A DNA stretch of 53,062 nucleotides, from assembly GCA_019113825.1 (NCBI GenBank), contig DXGR01000033.1, forward strand, positions 1 to 53,062. The letters run 5' to 3'. The position numbers were made by a program, and so were the translations under genes. Shown piece after piece: positions 1-8,606 of the stretch. This DNA is from Candidatus Stackebrandtia excrementipullorum. Lineage in GTDB: Bacteria > Actinomycetota > Actinomycetes > Mycobacteriales > Micromonosporaceae. How positions within the stretch are numbered: position 1 is the stretch's first letter; each line of letters begins with the position of its first letter. Under the pieces are notes generated by a model, which did no database searches, was not told where the DNA came from, and saw nothing but the letters and a program-made list of their open reading frames with translations.

Positions 1-1
1 G

Positions 2-421
2 AACGGGCGACCGATGTGGCCGCTGAGGGTCGCCCGCGCGTTCCCGGACGCGGCTGCCGGGGCCGAAGCGGCGGCATATGTGGCACCGACCGGCCAACCC
101 CCACGACCGGACCCGCCGGAGACACCGGAGACGGTTGGGGCGACACCGCCGGAGACACCGGAAACGGTTGGCATGGCACCGCCGGCGACCCCCGAGCTCG
201 TTCACACCGACCGGGCAACCCCCGCGACCGAACCCGCCGGAGACACCGGAAACACTTGTGCTGCAACGCTAAGAACCACACCCGTGGTTTGTTCCTCGTC
301 GGTTGGGTCCCGCCTCATAGACAAGAGGTTTCGCCTCCTCAAGCGACGGCAGTTCCTCCCCCCGGAATCGTCGGCGTCCGCCGCCGCATCAGAGCCCGCC
401 ACGACGCAGCAGCGGTGTTGA
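2..421 (+). CDS. Possible 3' end of a Pro/Thr-rich protein, low confidence
   Basis: This frame is open from the window edge to a stop at 419-421, so any gene here may start outside the window. The first ~190 nt encode a Pro/Glu/Thr-rich tract with repeated PPETPETVG units and codons mostly ending in G or C. The following ~200 nt look less protein-like and match no family I recognise. A second frame (about 16-447) is also open across the same DNA and also shows repeats, because the repeat unit length is a multiple of three. I cannot tell which frame, if either, is translated. It could be a surface-protein tail or non-coding low-complexity sequence. Confidence 0.25.
   Translation, partial: NGRPMWPLRVARAFPDAAAGAEAAAYVAPTGQPPRPDPPETPETVGATPPETPETVGMAPPATPELVHTDRATPATEPAGDTGNTCAATLRTTPVVCSSSVGSRLIDKRFRLLKRRQFLPPESSASAAASEPATTQQRC
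84..258. repeat. Imperfect direct repeats, two ~54-bp copies plus short internal repeats
   Basis: A ~54-bp unit starting CACCGACCGG and ending GGAGACACCGGAGACGGTTG occurs at about 84-137 and again, with several substitutions, at about 205-258, so the copies start 121 bp apart. Between and inside them the core CCGGAGACACCGGA is repeated further (around 116-130, 149-163 and 237-251). I see no transposase or CRISPR-like spacing, so this looks like local tandem expansion. Confidence 0.6.
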
Positions 422-477
422 ACCCGGCCCGACGCCCCGGCGAATAACCTCGGCTGCCGCCCCTACCCGGAGGTGCC

Positions 478-621
478 ATGACCGTTGACGTGTCGAAGTC
501 AATCCATTTTGGTGTTAGCGGTGTTGGTGAACCGGTGGAGACGCCCCGAAGCGGCTCCACCTCGGAAAGACAGCACCTCGGCTTCGGGATTCACACGGCC
601 GACCGGGAAACGGCGATGTAG
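478..621 (+). CDS. Very small ORF (47 aa), unknown
   Basis: An ATG at 478 is preceded at 469-473 by CGGAGGT, a credible ribosome binding site, and the frame runs 47 codons to a TAG at 619. The peptide begins MTVDVSKSIHFGVSGVGEP and ends DRETAM. It has no signal peptide, membrane segment or domain I recognise. Codon third positions are less biased than in neighbouring genes. Two Ser/Thr-rich patches are present, but there is no modification enzyme nearby, so I do not call it a RiPP precursor. The strong ribosome binding site is the only argument for translation. Confidence 0.3.
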   Translation: MTVDVSKSIHFGVSGVGEPVETPRSGSTSERQHLGFGIHTADRETAM

Positions 622-687
622 TCGCGCGGGAGGGCGATCGTCAAACACTCGTATCCCCACTGGGGCAACGGCAGGCACTTATTGACC

Positions 688-712
688 GTTCACGATATTC
701 TGCCGTGGGTAC
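688..712 (+). promoter_or_regulatory. SigB/SigF-like promoter upstream of M23-like gene
   Basis: GTTC at 688-691 and GGGTAC at 707-712 are separated by 15 nt, matching the GNNT-N14-16-GGGTAY pattern known for actinobacterial SigB/SigF-family sigma factors. It lies ~150 nt upstream of the M23-like gene. Similar sites occur at 12738-12761, 12805-12830, 15409-15434 and 51243-51268. Use is inferred. Confidence 0.45.
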
Positions 713-860
713 GGAATCGCACGCCCGCAAGATTTCGGGCACCGCGATTCGCCGACGACCGTCTGCCCCGGTCGTCGCTTGTAACGACGCATCGTCGAGC
801 TCCGTACGGCGGACCGAAACCGTCGACGACGATCGTCGTCTCCCAGAAAGGACACACCCC

Positions 861-1784
861 GTGTCAACGACAATGCCCATCCGAACAACCCGGTCACCCG
901 CCAGAGCCCTTTTCGCGCTGTTGGCGGGTCTGGCGTTGGCCTTCACCGTCCTGGTGGCCCCTGGAACGGCGGCCGCCGAAAGCGACTTCGAGGCGACGGC
1001 CAAACCGAACTTCAAAGTCCCGTTCCCATGCGGACAAACCTGGGCGGGGCAAACCCGCACCAACCACAATCCCCAACCGTCGATCGACTTCAACCGCGCC
1101 AACGACCTCGGAGACCCGGTCGTCGCCAGCGCCAAGGGCACGGTGAGCGTCGTCGGCAACACCGGCAACACCAGCTACGGCCGGTACGTGATCATCAACC
1201 ACAGCGGTGGCTGGTCCACGGTCTATGCGCACCTGCAAAGCGTCAACGTGTCGAAAAACCAGTCCGTCGCACTGGGCAAGGTGATCGGCAAGGTCGGATC
1301 GACCGGCGGCTCGAGCGGACCGCACCTGCACTACGAACAGCGCCTCAACGGCTCGGCGACAACCATCCACTTCGATGGCGCCAAGGCCTACTACTGGGGC
1401 ACGAAGAACTACAAGAGCACCAACAAGTGCGGCGGCAACGGAGGAAACCCCTACACCGCCAAGCAGGTGTGCGGCAGCGACTTCACGAAGATCAACTCAA
1501 AGGTCCTGAAGAACGGCAACGGCAAAAACGTCGCCCGCGTCGTATTGATGTACAACTCCAAGACCAAGCAGAACTGCGTCGTGACGTTGAAGCTGACAAA
1601 GCTCAACACCAAGTCCAAGACGGTGGCGTTCCTGCGAGTGCAGAACGGACCGCGCGGCAACGACACCGGTCAATTCCAGTACTACGCGGGACCGGTGAAG
1701 TTCAAAGCCGAGAAAACCTGCGTGAAGTGGGGCGGCAAGCACGCCGGCGGCTCCTTCACCAGCAAATGGGGACACTGCGGTTAA
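861..1784 (+). CDS. Secreted M23-family (LytM-like) peptidase domain protein
   Basis: A 307-residue exported protein starting at GTG 861, which follows an AAAGGA ribosome binding site. The N-terminus has Arg residues and then a hydrophobic core ending ...PGTAAAES, a Sec signal peptide likely cleaved near residue 40. Residues ~60-165 form a peptidase M23 (lysostaphin/LytM) fold with the SIDF segment (D76) and the HLH zinc motif (H155, H157). The first zinc motif is unusual: HxxxD reads QPSID, with the nearest His at H69, so activity on peptidoglycan cross-links is likely but not certain. A C-terminal Lys- and Cys-rich domain of ~120 residues, perhaps for surface binding, is unidentified. It appears monocistronic, with a hairpin right after the stop. 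Confidence 0.85.
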   Translation: MSTTMPIRTTRSPARALFALLAGLALAFTVLVAPGTAAAESDFEATAKPNFKVPFPCGQTWAGQTRTNHNPQPSIDFNRANDLGDPVVASAKGTVSVVGNTGNTSYGRYVIINHSGGWSTVYAHLQSVNVSKNQSVALGKVIGKVGSTGGSSGPHLHYEQRLNGSATTIHFDGAKAYYWGTKNYKSTNKCGGNGGNPYTAKQVCGSDFTKINSKVLKNGNGKNVARVVLMYNSKTKQNCVVTLKLTKLNTKSKTVAFLRVQNGPRGNDTGQFQYYAGPVKFKAEKTCVKWGGKHAGGSFTSKWGHCG

Positions 1785-1791
1785 CCCCGTA

Positions 1792-1820
1792 GCGGGGCCG
1801 GGGGTTCGCCTCGGCCCCGC
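1792..1820 (+). terminator. Hairpin after M23-like gene
   Basis: GCGGGGCCG (1792-1800) pairs perfectly with CGGCCCCGC (1812-1820) across an 11-nt loop, 7 nt after the stop codon. A competing 5-bp stem, CCCCG/CGGGG, sits at 1785-1797. There is no T-run, as is usual for actinobacterial terminators. Confidence 0.6.
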
Positions 1821-2280
1821 CTCGAGGTTCACCGCCGCGTTCTTTTCTTGACCGTCCGGGCCGGCCCGCTGCGGCGGTGGAGGTTGCCGGCTCACACCGA
1901 CATGGCCGACGGTGAGGCCTGCGCCGGGGTTCGGAAACGTCCCGCGACGCTTCGGTAAAGATGCTGCGGCATGCCGCCCCGTGCCGGGCTGCCGCTTCGG
2001 TGGCGATACGGGCCTCGATGCCCGGATCATGGCTTGAGGACGCGTTTTCGGTCGGACGGTCGGTCGTGGTCTTTCTTCATCTGCGCCGACTCGCGCGAGG
2101 CCAAAGGGGCGAAATCGCCCACACCCCAATATGCCGACAGAGCCCTAAACCGCCACGAAATGCCCGCTGACCGGCGCAAACTGTCACTTTCACCAGTCGC
2201 GCCGCCGCCGCGGAGAGGCAAACATGAGGCATATCACTCAACCTCATGCTCCGCCGAGCAGCCACGTCAGCGAGGCTCCC
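1821..2280. other. Gene-free interval before the transporter
   Basis: No convincing gene on either strand. Open frames here are short, lack ribosome binding sites and show no recognisable domain. The last ~60 nt hold two possible starts for the transporter (ATG 2224 after GGAGAGG, ATG 2281 after GCGAGG). Its promoter presumably lies here, but I cannot pick out a clear -10/-35. Confidence 0.5.
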
Positions 2281-3603
2281 ATGACGCAAAAAGAACAGCC
2301 CACCAAAAGTGCGTTGCGACGTGTAGTCGCCGCATCCATCATCGGTTCCACGCTTGAGTGGTACGACTTCTTCCTGTATGCGACGGCGTCGGCTCTTGTG
2401 CTTGGACCGGTTTTCTTCCCCACCACCGACCCCGCGATGGGGACGTTGTTGTCGTTCGCGACGTTCGGCGTCGGGTTCGCCGCACGGCCGATCGGTTCGG
2501 TCATCTTCGGCAACATCGGTGACCGATACGGTCGTCGGCCCGCGCTGGTCGCCACATTGATCCTGATGGGTATCAGTACCGCCCTGATCGGTCTGGTTCC
2601 CGGATACGCGACACTCGGCATCGCCGCGCCGATCCTGCTCGTCCTCCTGCGCCTGCTCCAAGGTCTGGGCGCCGGTGCCGAACTGGCCGGTGCAACGATC
2701 TTCGCCGCCGAGTACGCCCCACCGCACCGCCGTGGCCTCTTCGGTTCCATCGCCACGATCGGCACGTACTCCGGTACGGTCCTCTCCTCCGCGATCTTCG
2801 CGCTGTTCGCGATGATGCCGGAAGAGGCGTTCCTCAGCTGGGGTTGGCGTATTCCGTTCCTGCTGAGCGTTTTCGTCATCATCGTCGGCATCTACATTCG
2901 TATGCGCCTGGACGAGACTCCCGAGTTCAAGGAAGCCGAACGTACCGAGCGCACCAGTAAGACCCCGCTTTTGGACATGTTCCGTTACGAGTGGCGCAGT
3001 GTCCTGCTGGTCATCGGCATCGTCGCGGGTGCCTTCACCGCGACCTACGCCTACCAGACCTACTCGCTGTCGTACATGGCCACCGAGCTGGGCATCACCG
3101 GCGCGACGGGAACCCTCGCGGTCGCGGTCGCCGCGTTCATCGCGATGTTCGTCGTTCCGTTGATGGGTGCGTTGTCCGACCGAGTGGGTCGACGCCCGAT
3201 CCTTATCGCAGGCTGTTCGATTTCAGCGCTGTTCGCGTTCCCGTTCTTCATGTTGATCAACACGGGCAACGACGGGTTGATCATTCTGGCCATGATCGGC
3301 GGTATCGGTATCGGTGTACCGACCATCCTGGGTGTACAGGGTGTCCTGCTCAGTGAACTGTTCTCCACAAGTAACCGGTTCACCGGGTTCTCCGTCAGCC
3401 GTGAGCTCGGTTCGATCGTGTTCGCCGGTGCCACCCCGTTTGTCGCCGCGAGCCTGGTGTCCGCCGCCGACGGCCAGTCGTGGCCCGTGTCGTTGTACGT
3501 CATCGGGGCCTGTCTGATCACGCTGATCACCGGCATCGTCATGAAGGAGCCGGCCCCCGCCGGCAGCCAGAAGGCGATGCCTCAGACACCGGTGAACAAC
3601 TGA
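2281..3603 (+). CDS. MFS transporter, metabolite:H+ symporter (MHS) type
   Basis: A 440-residue, 12-helix permease. The N-terminus ALRRVVAASIIGSTLEWYDF is the MHS signature (ProP, ShiA, KgtP, CitA and tricarballylate permease TcuC group). GDRYGRRP in the loop 2-3 region and SDRVGRRP in the loop 8-9 region are the conserved MFS motifs. Known MHS substrates are organic acids and betaines taken up with protons. ATG 2281 gives the usual short N-terminal arm. ATG 2224, in frame and with a stronger ribosome binding site, would add 19 residues. It ends 29 nt before an acyl-CoA ligase, so the likely job is uptake of the acid that the downstream enzymes activate. The substrate cannot be read from sequence. 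Confidence 0.88.
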   Translation: MTQKEQPTKSALRRVVAASIIGSTLEWYDFFLYATASALVLGPVFFPTTDPAMGTLLSFATFGVGFAARPIGSVIFGNIGDRYGRRPALVATLILMGISTALIGLVPGYATLGIAAPILLVLLRLLQGLGAGAELAGATIFAAEYAPPHRRGLFGSIATIGTYSGTVLSSAIFALFAMMPEEAFLSWGWRIPFLLSVFVIIVGIYIRMRLDETPEFKEAERTERTSKTPLLDMFRYEWRSVLLVIGIVAGAFTATYAYQTYSLSYMATELGITGATGTLAVAVAAFIAMFVVPLMGALSDRVGRRPILIAGCSISALFAFPFFMLINTGNDGLIILAMIGGIGIGVPTILGVQGVLLSELFSTSNRFTGFSVSRELGSIVFAGATPFVAASLVSAADGQSWPVSLYVIGACLITLITGIVMKEPAPAGSQKAMPQTPVNN

Positions 3604-3632
3604 CAAACCACCTCTTGCGACAGGACCCCGCC

Positions 3633-5207
3633 ATGGCATTTCGCGCCACCGACCTACCCGAGCGACTTCACGACGACGAAACTCTGCTGCTGCCGACGTT
3701 GCTGAGGCGACGCGCCGAAGCCGACCCGGACCGGGTGTTCCTACAGAACACCGACGGGACGGAGTTGACCTACGGTCAACTCGACGACCGGGTACGGCGC
3801 TGGATGTCGGAGTTGGCGTCAGCGGGCGTGTCGTCCGGAGACCGTGTCGCCACCCTCTTGCCGCCGTCGTTCGACGCGGTGGCGGTGTGGATGGCGACAG
3901 CGAGGCTCGGGGCGATCGAGACGCCGATGAACACCGCTCTGCGGGGCGAGTTTCTCGCTCACGTGCTGCGCGACTGCGAGCCGCGCTGCATCGTGACGGT
4001 GAGCAGGTTCGCCGACGCGCTCGACGACCAGGACGTGACCTGTCGCGTCCTGGTGGTCGACGGTGAGGATTCGCATGCGAGAAACGGCTTCTCCGTGCCG
4101 TCGCTGACGACGGTTCACGACGGCACGGAGGCCGTCCTACGTCCCCACGACGTGGCCACGATGGTCTACACGTCCGGCACCAGTGGACGCTCCAAAGGGG
4201 TTGTCGTGCCGTGGGCACAGGAGTACGCGACGGCGCGCTGGCTCATGCCGCTGGACGACCGGGAGGGCGACGTCTGGTACGGCCCGTGGGCGATGCACCA
4301 CGTGTCCGGCAAGGTCGGCCTGTACGGTTCGGCGTTGCTGGACGGTCGCCTCGTCATCCGCGACGGATTCAGCACCTCGAACTTCTGGACCGATGTGCGT
4401 CGCTTCGGTGTCACCTCGACCATGATCGTGGCATCGACGGTCACGTTCCTCACTCAACAGCCGCCGTCCGACGCCGACCACGACCACACGCTGCGCAACG
4501 TGTGTGCCGCGCCGATGCCGAGCGACCCGGCCGAGTTCGCGAAACGATTCGGGGTTCGACTGTCGACGTTGTTCAACATGACCGAGACCGCTTCCCCGAT
4601 CGTCACCGGTTGGGACGACTTCCCCGCAGGCTCGTGTGGGCGGTTGCGGCCGAACGTGGAGGCCCGAATCGTCGACGACGACGGCAACGACGTCGAGCCC
4701 GGTCACATCGGCGAACTGCTGCTGAGGTCGACGGTGCCGCACGAGATCATGGCCGGTTACTGGCGGGCGCCGGAGACGACCGTGGAGGCGTGGCGGGACC
4801 TGTGGTTCCACACCGGTGACGCCGCCAAACGCGACGCCGACGGGAACTATTTCTTCGTTGACCGGCTCAAGGACACGATCCGGCGCGGTGGCGAAAACAT
4901 CTCGTCGGTCGAGCTTGAGGAAGCGGTCAACCGGCATCCGCTCGTGAAAGAGTCGGCAGCGGTCGGTATGGCGACCGCATGGGCGGACGTCGACGTGAAA
5001 CTGTTCATTGTGCCGATGGCCGGTTTCGAGGCCGCCGAGTTGGCCGATTACCTGGATCGGCACCTTCCCAGGTACATGCGTCCGACCGCGATATCGGTGG
5101 TGGACGAACTCCCGAAAACCCACACCGCCCGCATCAAAAAGGCCCAGTTGAGGGCGTTGAACGATGAACCGGTGTGGGTGCGACCCAAACGAAAGGACAC
5201 TAAGTGA
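3633..5207 (+). CDS. Acyl-CoA ligase (AMP-forming), CaiC-like
   Basis: A 524-residue ANL-superfamily enzyme that should convert a carboxylic acid, ATP and CoA to acyl-CoA via an acyl-adenylate. Visible motifs are the P-loop YTSGTSGRSKGVV, MTET of the A5 region, HTGD, the hinge DRLKDTIRRGGENIS and a C-terminal Lys-bearing HTARIKKAQL. The overall pattern (FWTDVRRFGVT, LFNMTETASP) is closest to crotonobetaine/carnitine-CoA ligase CaiC and its relatives. The start at ATG 3633 follows CAGGACC. Its last 4 nt overlap the next gene (GTGA), implying translational coupling to the citryl-CoA lyase-like protein. The true substrate is unknown. Confidence 0.85.
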   Translation: MAFRATDLPERLHDDETLLLPTLLRRRAEADPDRVFLQNTDGTELTYGQLDDRVRRWMSELASAGVSSGDRVATLLPPSFDAVAVWMATARLGAIETPMNTALRGEFLAHVLRDCEPRCIVTVSRFADALDDQDVTCRVLVVDGEDSHARNGFSVPSLTTVHDGTEAVLRPHDVATMVYTSGTSGRSKGVVVPWAQEYATARWLMPLDDREGDVWYGPWAMHHVSGKVGLYGSALLDGRLVIRDGFSTSNFWTDVRRFGVTSTMIVASTVTFLTQQPPSDADHDHTLRNVCAAPMPSDPAEFAKRFGVRLSTLFNMTETASPIVTGWDDFPAGSCGRLRPNVEARIVDDDGNDVEPGHIGELLLRSTVPHEIMAGYWRAPETTVEAWRDLWFHTGDAAKRDADGNYFFVDRLKDTIRRGGENISSVELEEAVNRHPLVKESAAVGMATAWADVDVKLFIVPMAGFEAAELADYLDRHLPRYMRPTAISVVDELPKTHTARIKKAQLRALNDEPVWVRPKRKDTK

Positions 5208-5962
5208 CCCACCAGACGATGGGTGAGGCGACCCGCGACGCGGTGACGGTGCGGGGACACGACCTGACCGGTGACCTGATCGGTCGCATCGGCTTCACCG
5301 ACATGGTGCTGTTGGAGTTGACCGGCACGTTGCACGACGACGCCGCGAAAACGGTGTTGGACGCCGTCCTGGTGGCGTTGACCGAACACGGGCTGACCCC
5401 GACCGCCGTCGTAGCGCGACTGACGGACCTGGGTGCGCCGGGCGCGATGCAGTCGGCGGTCGCGGCGGGCCTGTTGGGGGCCGGGGACCGTTTCCTGGGT
5501 GCGCTCGACGGGTGCGCCCGGCTGTTGCAGGAATGGCCGGACGACGTCGACGACACCGAGCACGCGGCGACGCTGGTGGCGCGCATGCGTGCCGACGGTC
5601 GGCGCGTCCCCGGATTGGGGCATCCGACCCATACCGACGGCGACCCTCGGACACCGGCCCTGTACCGGGTGGCCGACGCCGCGGGCCAGGCCACGACCGC
5701 GCGGGACCGACTCGAGATGGTCCGTGCGGAGGTGGAACGCACCACCGGACGGTCGCTGCCGGTGAACGTGGACGGTGCAGCAGCGGTGTTGCTGACCGAG
5801 CTGGGTCTGCCGTGGCAGGTGTGCCGCGGGGTGGCTCTCGTGGCACGTAGCGCCGGCCTTGTGGGGCACCTGTTGGACGAACAGCGACGCCCCACGGCCG
5901 CCGCGATCTGGGCATCGGCCGAACAGACCGCCCCGTATCAGCCGCCTGACGTGCCAAAATAG
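5204..5962 (+). CDS. Short citrate-synthase-fold protein, citryl-CoA lyase-like
   Basis: A 252-residue protein covering only the C-terminal catalytic half of citrate synthase, the size of stand-alone citryl-CoA lyases. It keeps PGLGHP (H140, equivalent to citrate synthase H320) and NVDGA (D190, equivalent to D375). The third catalytic His is absent: where citrate synthases have GPLHGG it reads GDRFLG. That pattern fits a lyase cleaving a citryl-CoA-type thioester to acetyl-CoA and a 2-oxoacid rather than a synthase. The GTG start overlaps the upstream ligase stop by 4 nt. With an acyl-CoA ligase in front and crotonases behind, it plausibly performs the carbon-carbon cleavage of the pathway. 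Substrate is inferred only. Confidence 0.75.
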   Translation: MTHQTMGEATRDAVTVRGHDLTGDLIGRIGFTDMVLLELTGTLHDDAAKTVLDAVLVALTEHGLTPTAVVARLTDLGAPGAMQSAVAAGLLGAGDRFLGALDGCARLLQEWPDDVDDTEHAATLVARMRADGRRVPGLGHPTHTDGDPRTPALYRVADAAGQATTARDRLEMVRAEVERTTGRSLPVNVDGAAAVLLTELGLPWQVCRGVALVARSAGLVGHLLDEQRRPTAAAIWASAEQTAPYQPPDVPK

Positions 5963-5989
5963 AGATCACGACGACGGGGCGGAGGCGCC

Positions 5990-6613
5990 ATGACCGACAT
6001 CCTGGTGGTGGACGATCACGAGATCGTGCGTGAAGGCCTCAGCGCGTCGCTGTCCGGCCCGACCACGAACGTGGCGGCCGCGGTCGGTCGAGGTGACGAA
6101 GCGCTGGCGATGTTGGCCGAACGTCCCGTGGATGTCGCCGTCGTGGACCTGCGGCTACCCGACATGTCGGGACACGACCTGATCAGGCGTCTCAAGAAAC
6201 ACCATCCCGATCTGCGCATCATCGTGTTGAGCACCTATTTGAGCGAGGAGTCGGTGCGTCAGGCGCGGGAGGCCGGCGCCGACGACTACGTCGCGAAGTC
6301 GGCCGGTATGGCCGAACTGCGGGCATGTCTGGAGCGGGTGGTCGCGGGCGGTTCATCGGCCGAAACGCCCGCGCAACTGGTGCGACGGCAGGGCGGCGGC
6401 GACACGCTCCGTTTGACTCCGCAGCAGGAGAAGGTCCTCGTGTTGGCGGCGTCGGGCGCGACCGACCGGGAGATCGCCACAACGTTGTTCCTGTCGGAGT
6501 CGACGGTGCGTTTCCATCTGCAACGGTTGAAGGTGCTGTTGGGGGCGAGGTCGAAGACGCAGGTCATCGCCGAGGCGTTTCGACGTGAACTGATCAGGCC
6601 GGAACCGCTGTGA
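5990..6613 (+). CDS. LuxR/NarL-family response regulator
   Basis: A 207-residue two-domain regulator. The receiver domain (~1-120) has the acidic pair D8/D9, phospho-acceptor D53 in VVDLRLPDMSG, the conserved Thr/Ser in VLSTY and the switch Lys in VAKSA. The LuxR-type HTH (~140-200) has LTPQQEKVL and STVRFHLQRL. The ATG at 5990 follows GGCGGAGG. It starts 27 nt after the lyase gene, and its stop overlaps the GTG start of the sensor kinase by 4 nt, so the pair is made together. It sits inside a catabolic operon, so it probably activates the locus in response to the imported acid or its CoA ester. DNA target unknown. Confidence 0.92.
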   Translation: MTDILVVDDHEIVREGLSASLSGPTTNVAAAVGRGDEALAMLAERPVDVAVVDLRLPDMSGHDLIRRLKKHHPDLRIIVLSTYLSEESVRQAREAGADDYVAKSAGMAELRACLERVVAGGSSAETPAQLVRRQGGGDTLRLTPQQEKVLVLAASGATDREIATTLFLSESTVRFHLQRLKVLLGARSKTQVIAEAFRRELIRPEPL

Positions 6614-8571
6614 CCGCCGGGGCGCAGCATCGTGTGGTCGCCGATTCCGACCTTGATCCGCTGTGCCACATGGTGCGTCGGTTCCTGGACACCGACGCCG
6701 TCGTCATCGCCCTGTGGGGCGAGGAGGACGACACCGTCTCGGTCGGTGCCGTCGGTGTCGGACACGCCGAGGCGGGTGGGCTGGCCACGCGTTTCCATCC
6801 CGACCAGGCCGCGTCGTCGGCGGCCTCCCCGGCCGTTACCGACCCCATCACTGTTGACCGGCCGTCTACGCGGTCGTTGATCGGACGCATCGGGTTCGCG
6901 TCGCTGGTACGGTCGCCGCTCACGCTGCGCGGCCGCGCCGAAGGTCTCCTGTTCGTGTTGTCACGCACGGACCCGGGCGAAGACGGCCACGATCTGCGGC
7001 TTGTTCACGCTCTCGTGCGAAGCTGCGAATCGGCCTTGGAGTTCGGGCGTGACACCGCCTCGGCGACGACACTGCCCGAGGTGGACTCGCTGGCCCTGCG
7101 TGCGTCGTCGTTTCCCACACTCATCCCGGCGATCCGCAACGTCGTTTCCGAGGCGGTCGGAGCGGTGTCCGTGGGACTGTCGATACAGGACGAAGAGTCG
7201 GGTCTGCTGCTGACCGCCGACGGGTCGTTCGGGCTGCCGCGTGAGGTGACCTCACGGTATTTCATCGACCCGAACGATCTTCACAGCAACGCGGCGCGCG
7301 TGTACGAGACGTTGCGGCCGTTCGTCAGCAACCACGTCATCGGCGACCCGGCCGTTCTACAGAGCTATCCCATCGCCTTCGGCATCGAGTCCATGATCGC
7401 GCTGCCCTTGAGCGTGTCCGGTCGTCCCATCGGGGTTCTCATGGTCGCCAACAAACCCGGCGGGTTCGCTGCCGGCGACGTCGACAGGGCGACGACCCTG
7501 ACCCCGCGTATCGCGATCGCCGTGGAGTTGGCGAAGCTCGGTGAGGCCGGCCGTTTCGAGCTCGTCGCCGACCATGTCCTCTCCGATCTGGGGATCGCCA
7601 CCGTCGACCCGATTCTGGACGTGAACCGGTTCGAACCGATCCTTCGGTCGTTGGCTCGGATCGTGCAGGCCGACCACCTCGCGATCTTTCACTCATCCGA
7701 CACGCTCATCGAGATCGGACCGGTGGCGGAGGCGCCGCAGTTCACCGTAGAGAAGCACTGTGGAGTGTTCCAGGGGCGACCGTTGACGTTGCGGGTGACG
7801 CGGGAGTTCGGTCGCACGTTCTCCCGTGGCGAGCGTCGCCTGGTGCACGAGGCGGCGCGCTTGCTGGCCGAAGGTCTGGCCCGCACGACCGCCGTACGGC
7901 AGGAGACCGAGCTGGCCCAGCACCGGGAACGGCAACGCATCGCCGACGACCTCCACGACGACGTCTCACAACTGTTGTTCTCGGCCCAGATGACGCTCGA
8001 CGCGTACACGGCCGAAGAGGGCCCCGCCGGGGACGCCGCGCGTAAGGCGTCGGACCTTGTGGGGCGCGCCGAAGCCGCGCTCCGTGACGCGATTTTCGTC
8101 CTGAACGAGTCGCAACGAAGCCTATCGGACGCGTTGGGTGAAGTCGTGGCCGAACTCGAGGCGAACTGGGACATGGACATCACCCTGCACCAGGATCTTG
8201 CAGCCGACCCCCTCGTTCCGGCCGACATCGGGACCGTCCTGACCCGCGCCGCACGCGAAACCCTCGTCAACGTCGCCAAACACGCACACGTTCACCGCGC
8301 CGAGGTCACGACGCGGTTGTCGCCCGACCACGGCCACATCGAGCTACGCGTCGTCGACGACGGTGTGGGCACCGGTGCGGACACCTCGACCACCGGCGGC
8401 CACGGCCTGCGATCGCTGAGCCGCCGCGTCGCCGAATTCGGCGGCCGCGCGACCGTCCAGGGCCGCGCCGGCGCCGGTACAACGGTCACCGTGACCGTAC
8501 CTCTGCCGACTCCACACGACCGACTATCGGTTTCGGCAGTTGAAACCTCCACGCCTGATCACGACAATTGA
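6610..8571 (+). CDS. GAF-domain histidine kinase (NarX/DevS-like HisKA_3 class)
   Basis: A 653-residue cytoplasmic sensor kinase with no membrane segment. Residues ~170-310 look like a GAF domain, and a second GAF-like stretch covers ~330-430. HisKA_3 follows with RIADDLHDDVSQ; H449 is the expected phosphorylation site. The HATPase_c domain (~520-640) has ETLVNVAKHA (N box), VVDDGVGTG (G1) and GGHGLRSLSRRV (G2). The GTG start overlaps the regulator stop by 4 nt. With no periplasmic domain, it should sense an intracellular cue, plausibly the transported acid, its CoA ester or redox/gas status through GAF. The GAF sequence shows no haem ligand I can assign. Confidence 0.9.
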   Translation: MTAGAQHRVVADSDLDPLCHMVRRFLDTDAVVIALWGEEDDTVSVGAVGVGHAEAGGLATRFHPDQAASSAASPAVTDPITVDRPSTRSLIGRIGFASLVRSPLTLRGRAEGLLFVLSRTDPGEDGHDLRLVHALVRSCESALEFGRDTASATTLPEVDSLALRASSFPTLIPAIRNVVSEAVGAVSVGLSIQDEESGLLLTADGSFGLPREVTSRYFIDPNDLHSNAARVYETLRPFVSNHVIGDPAVLQSYPIAFGIESMIALPLSVSGRPIGVLMVANKPGGFAAGDVDRATTLTPRIAIAVELAKLGEAGRFELVADHVLSDLGIATVDPILDVNRFEPILRSLARIVQADHLAIFHSSDTLIEIGPVAEAPQFTVEKHCGVFQGRPLTLRVTREFGRTFSRGERRLVHEAARLLAEGLARTTAVRQETELAQHRERQRIADDLHDDVSQLLFSAQMTLDAYTAEEGPAGDAARKASDLVGRAEAALRDAIFVLNESQRSLSDALGEVVAELEANWDMDITLHQDLAADPLVPADIGTVLTRAARETLVNVAKHAHVHRAEVTTRLSPDHGHIELRVVDDGVGTGADTSTTGGHGLRSLSRRVAEFGGRATVQGRAGAGTTVTVTVPLPTPHDRLSVSAVETSTPDHDN

Positions 8572-8606
8572 CCTACGCGTTCACCTGGGCTTTCGAAAGG
8601 ATGGCC

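Noticed and set aside
202-402. Minus-strand 66-codon frame over the left-edge repeats
   Set aside because: No ribosome binding site, no recognisable domain, and it mirrors the low-complexity repeats of the plus strand.
478-621. RiPP precursor interpretation of the 47-codon ORF
   Set aside because: No leader/core logic and no modifying enzyme, protease or transporter nearby.
1961-2357. Open frames between the M23-like gene and the transporter
   Set aside because: They lack ribosome binding sites and domain signals, and the longer one runs into the transporter in a wrong frame.
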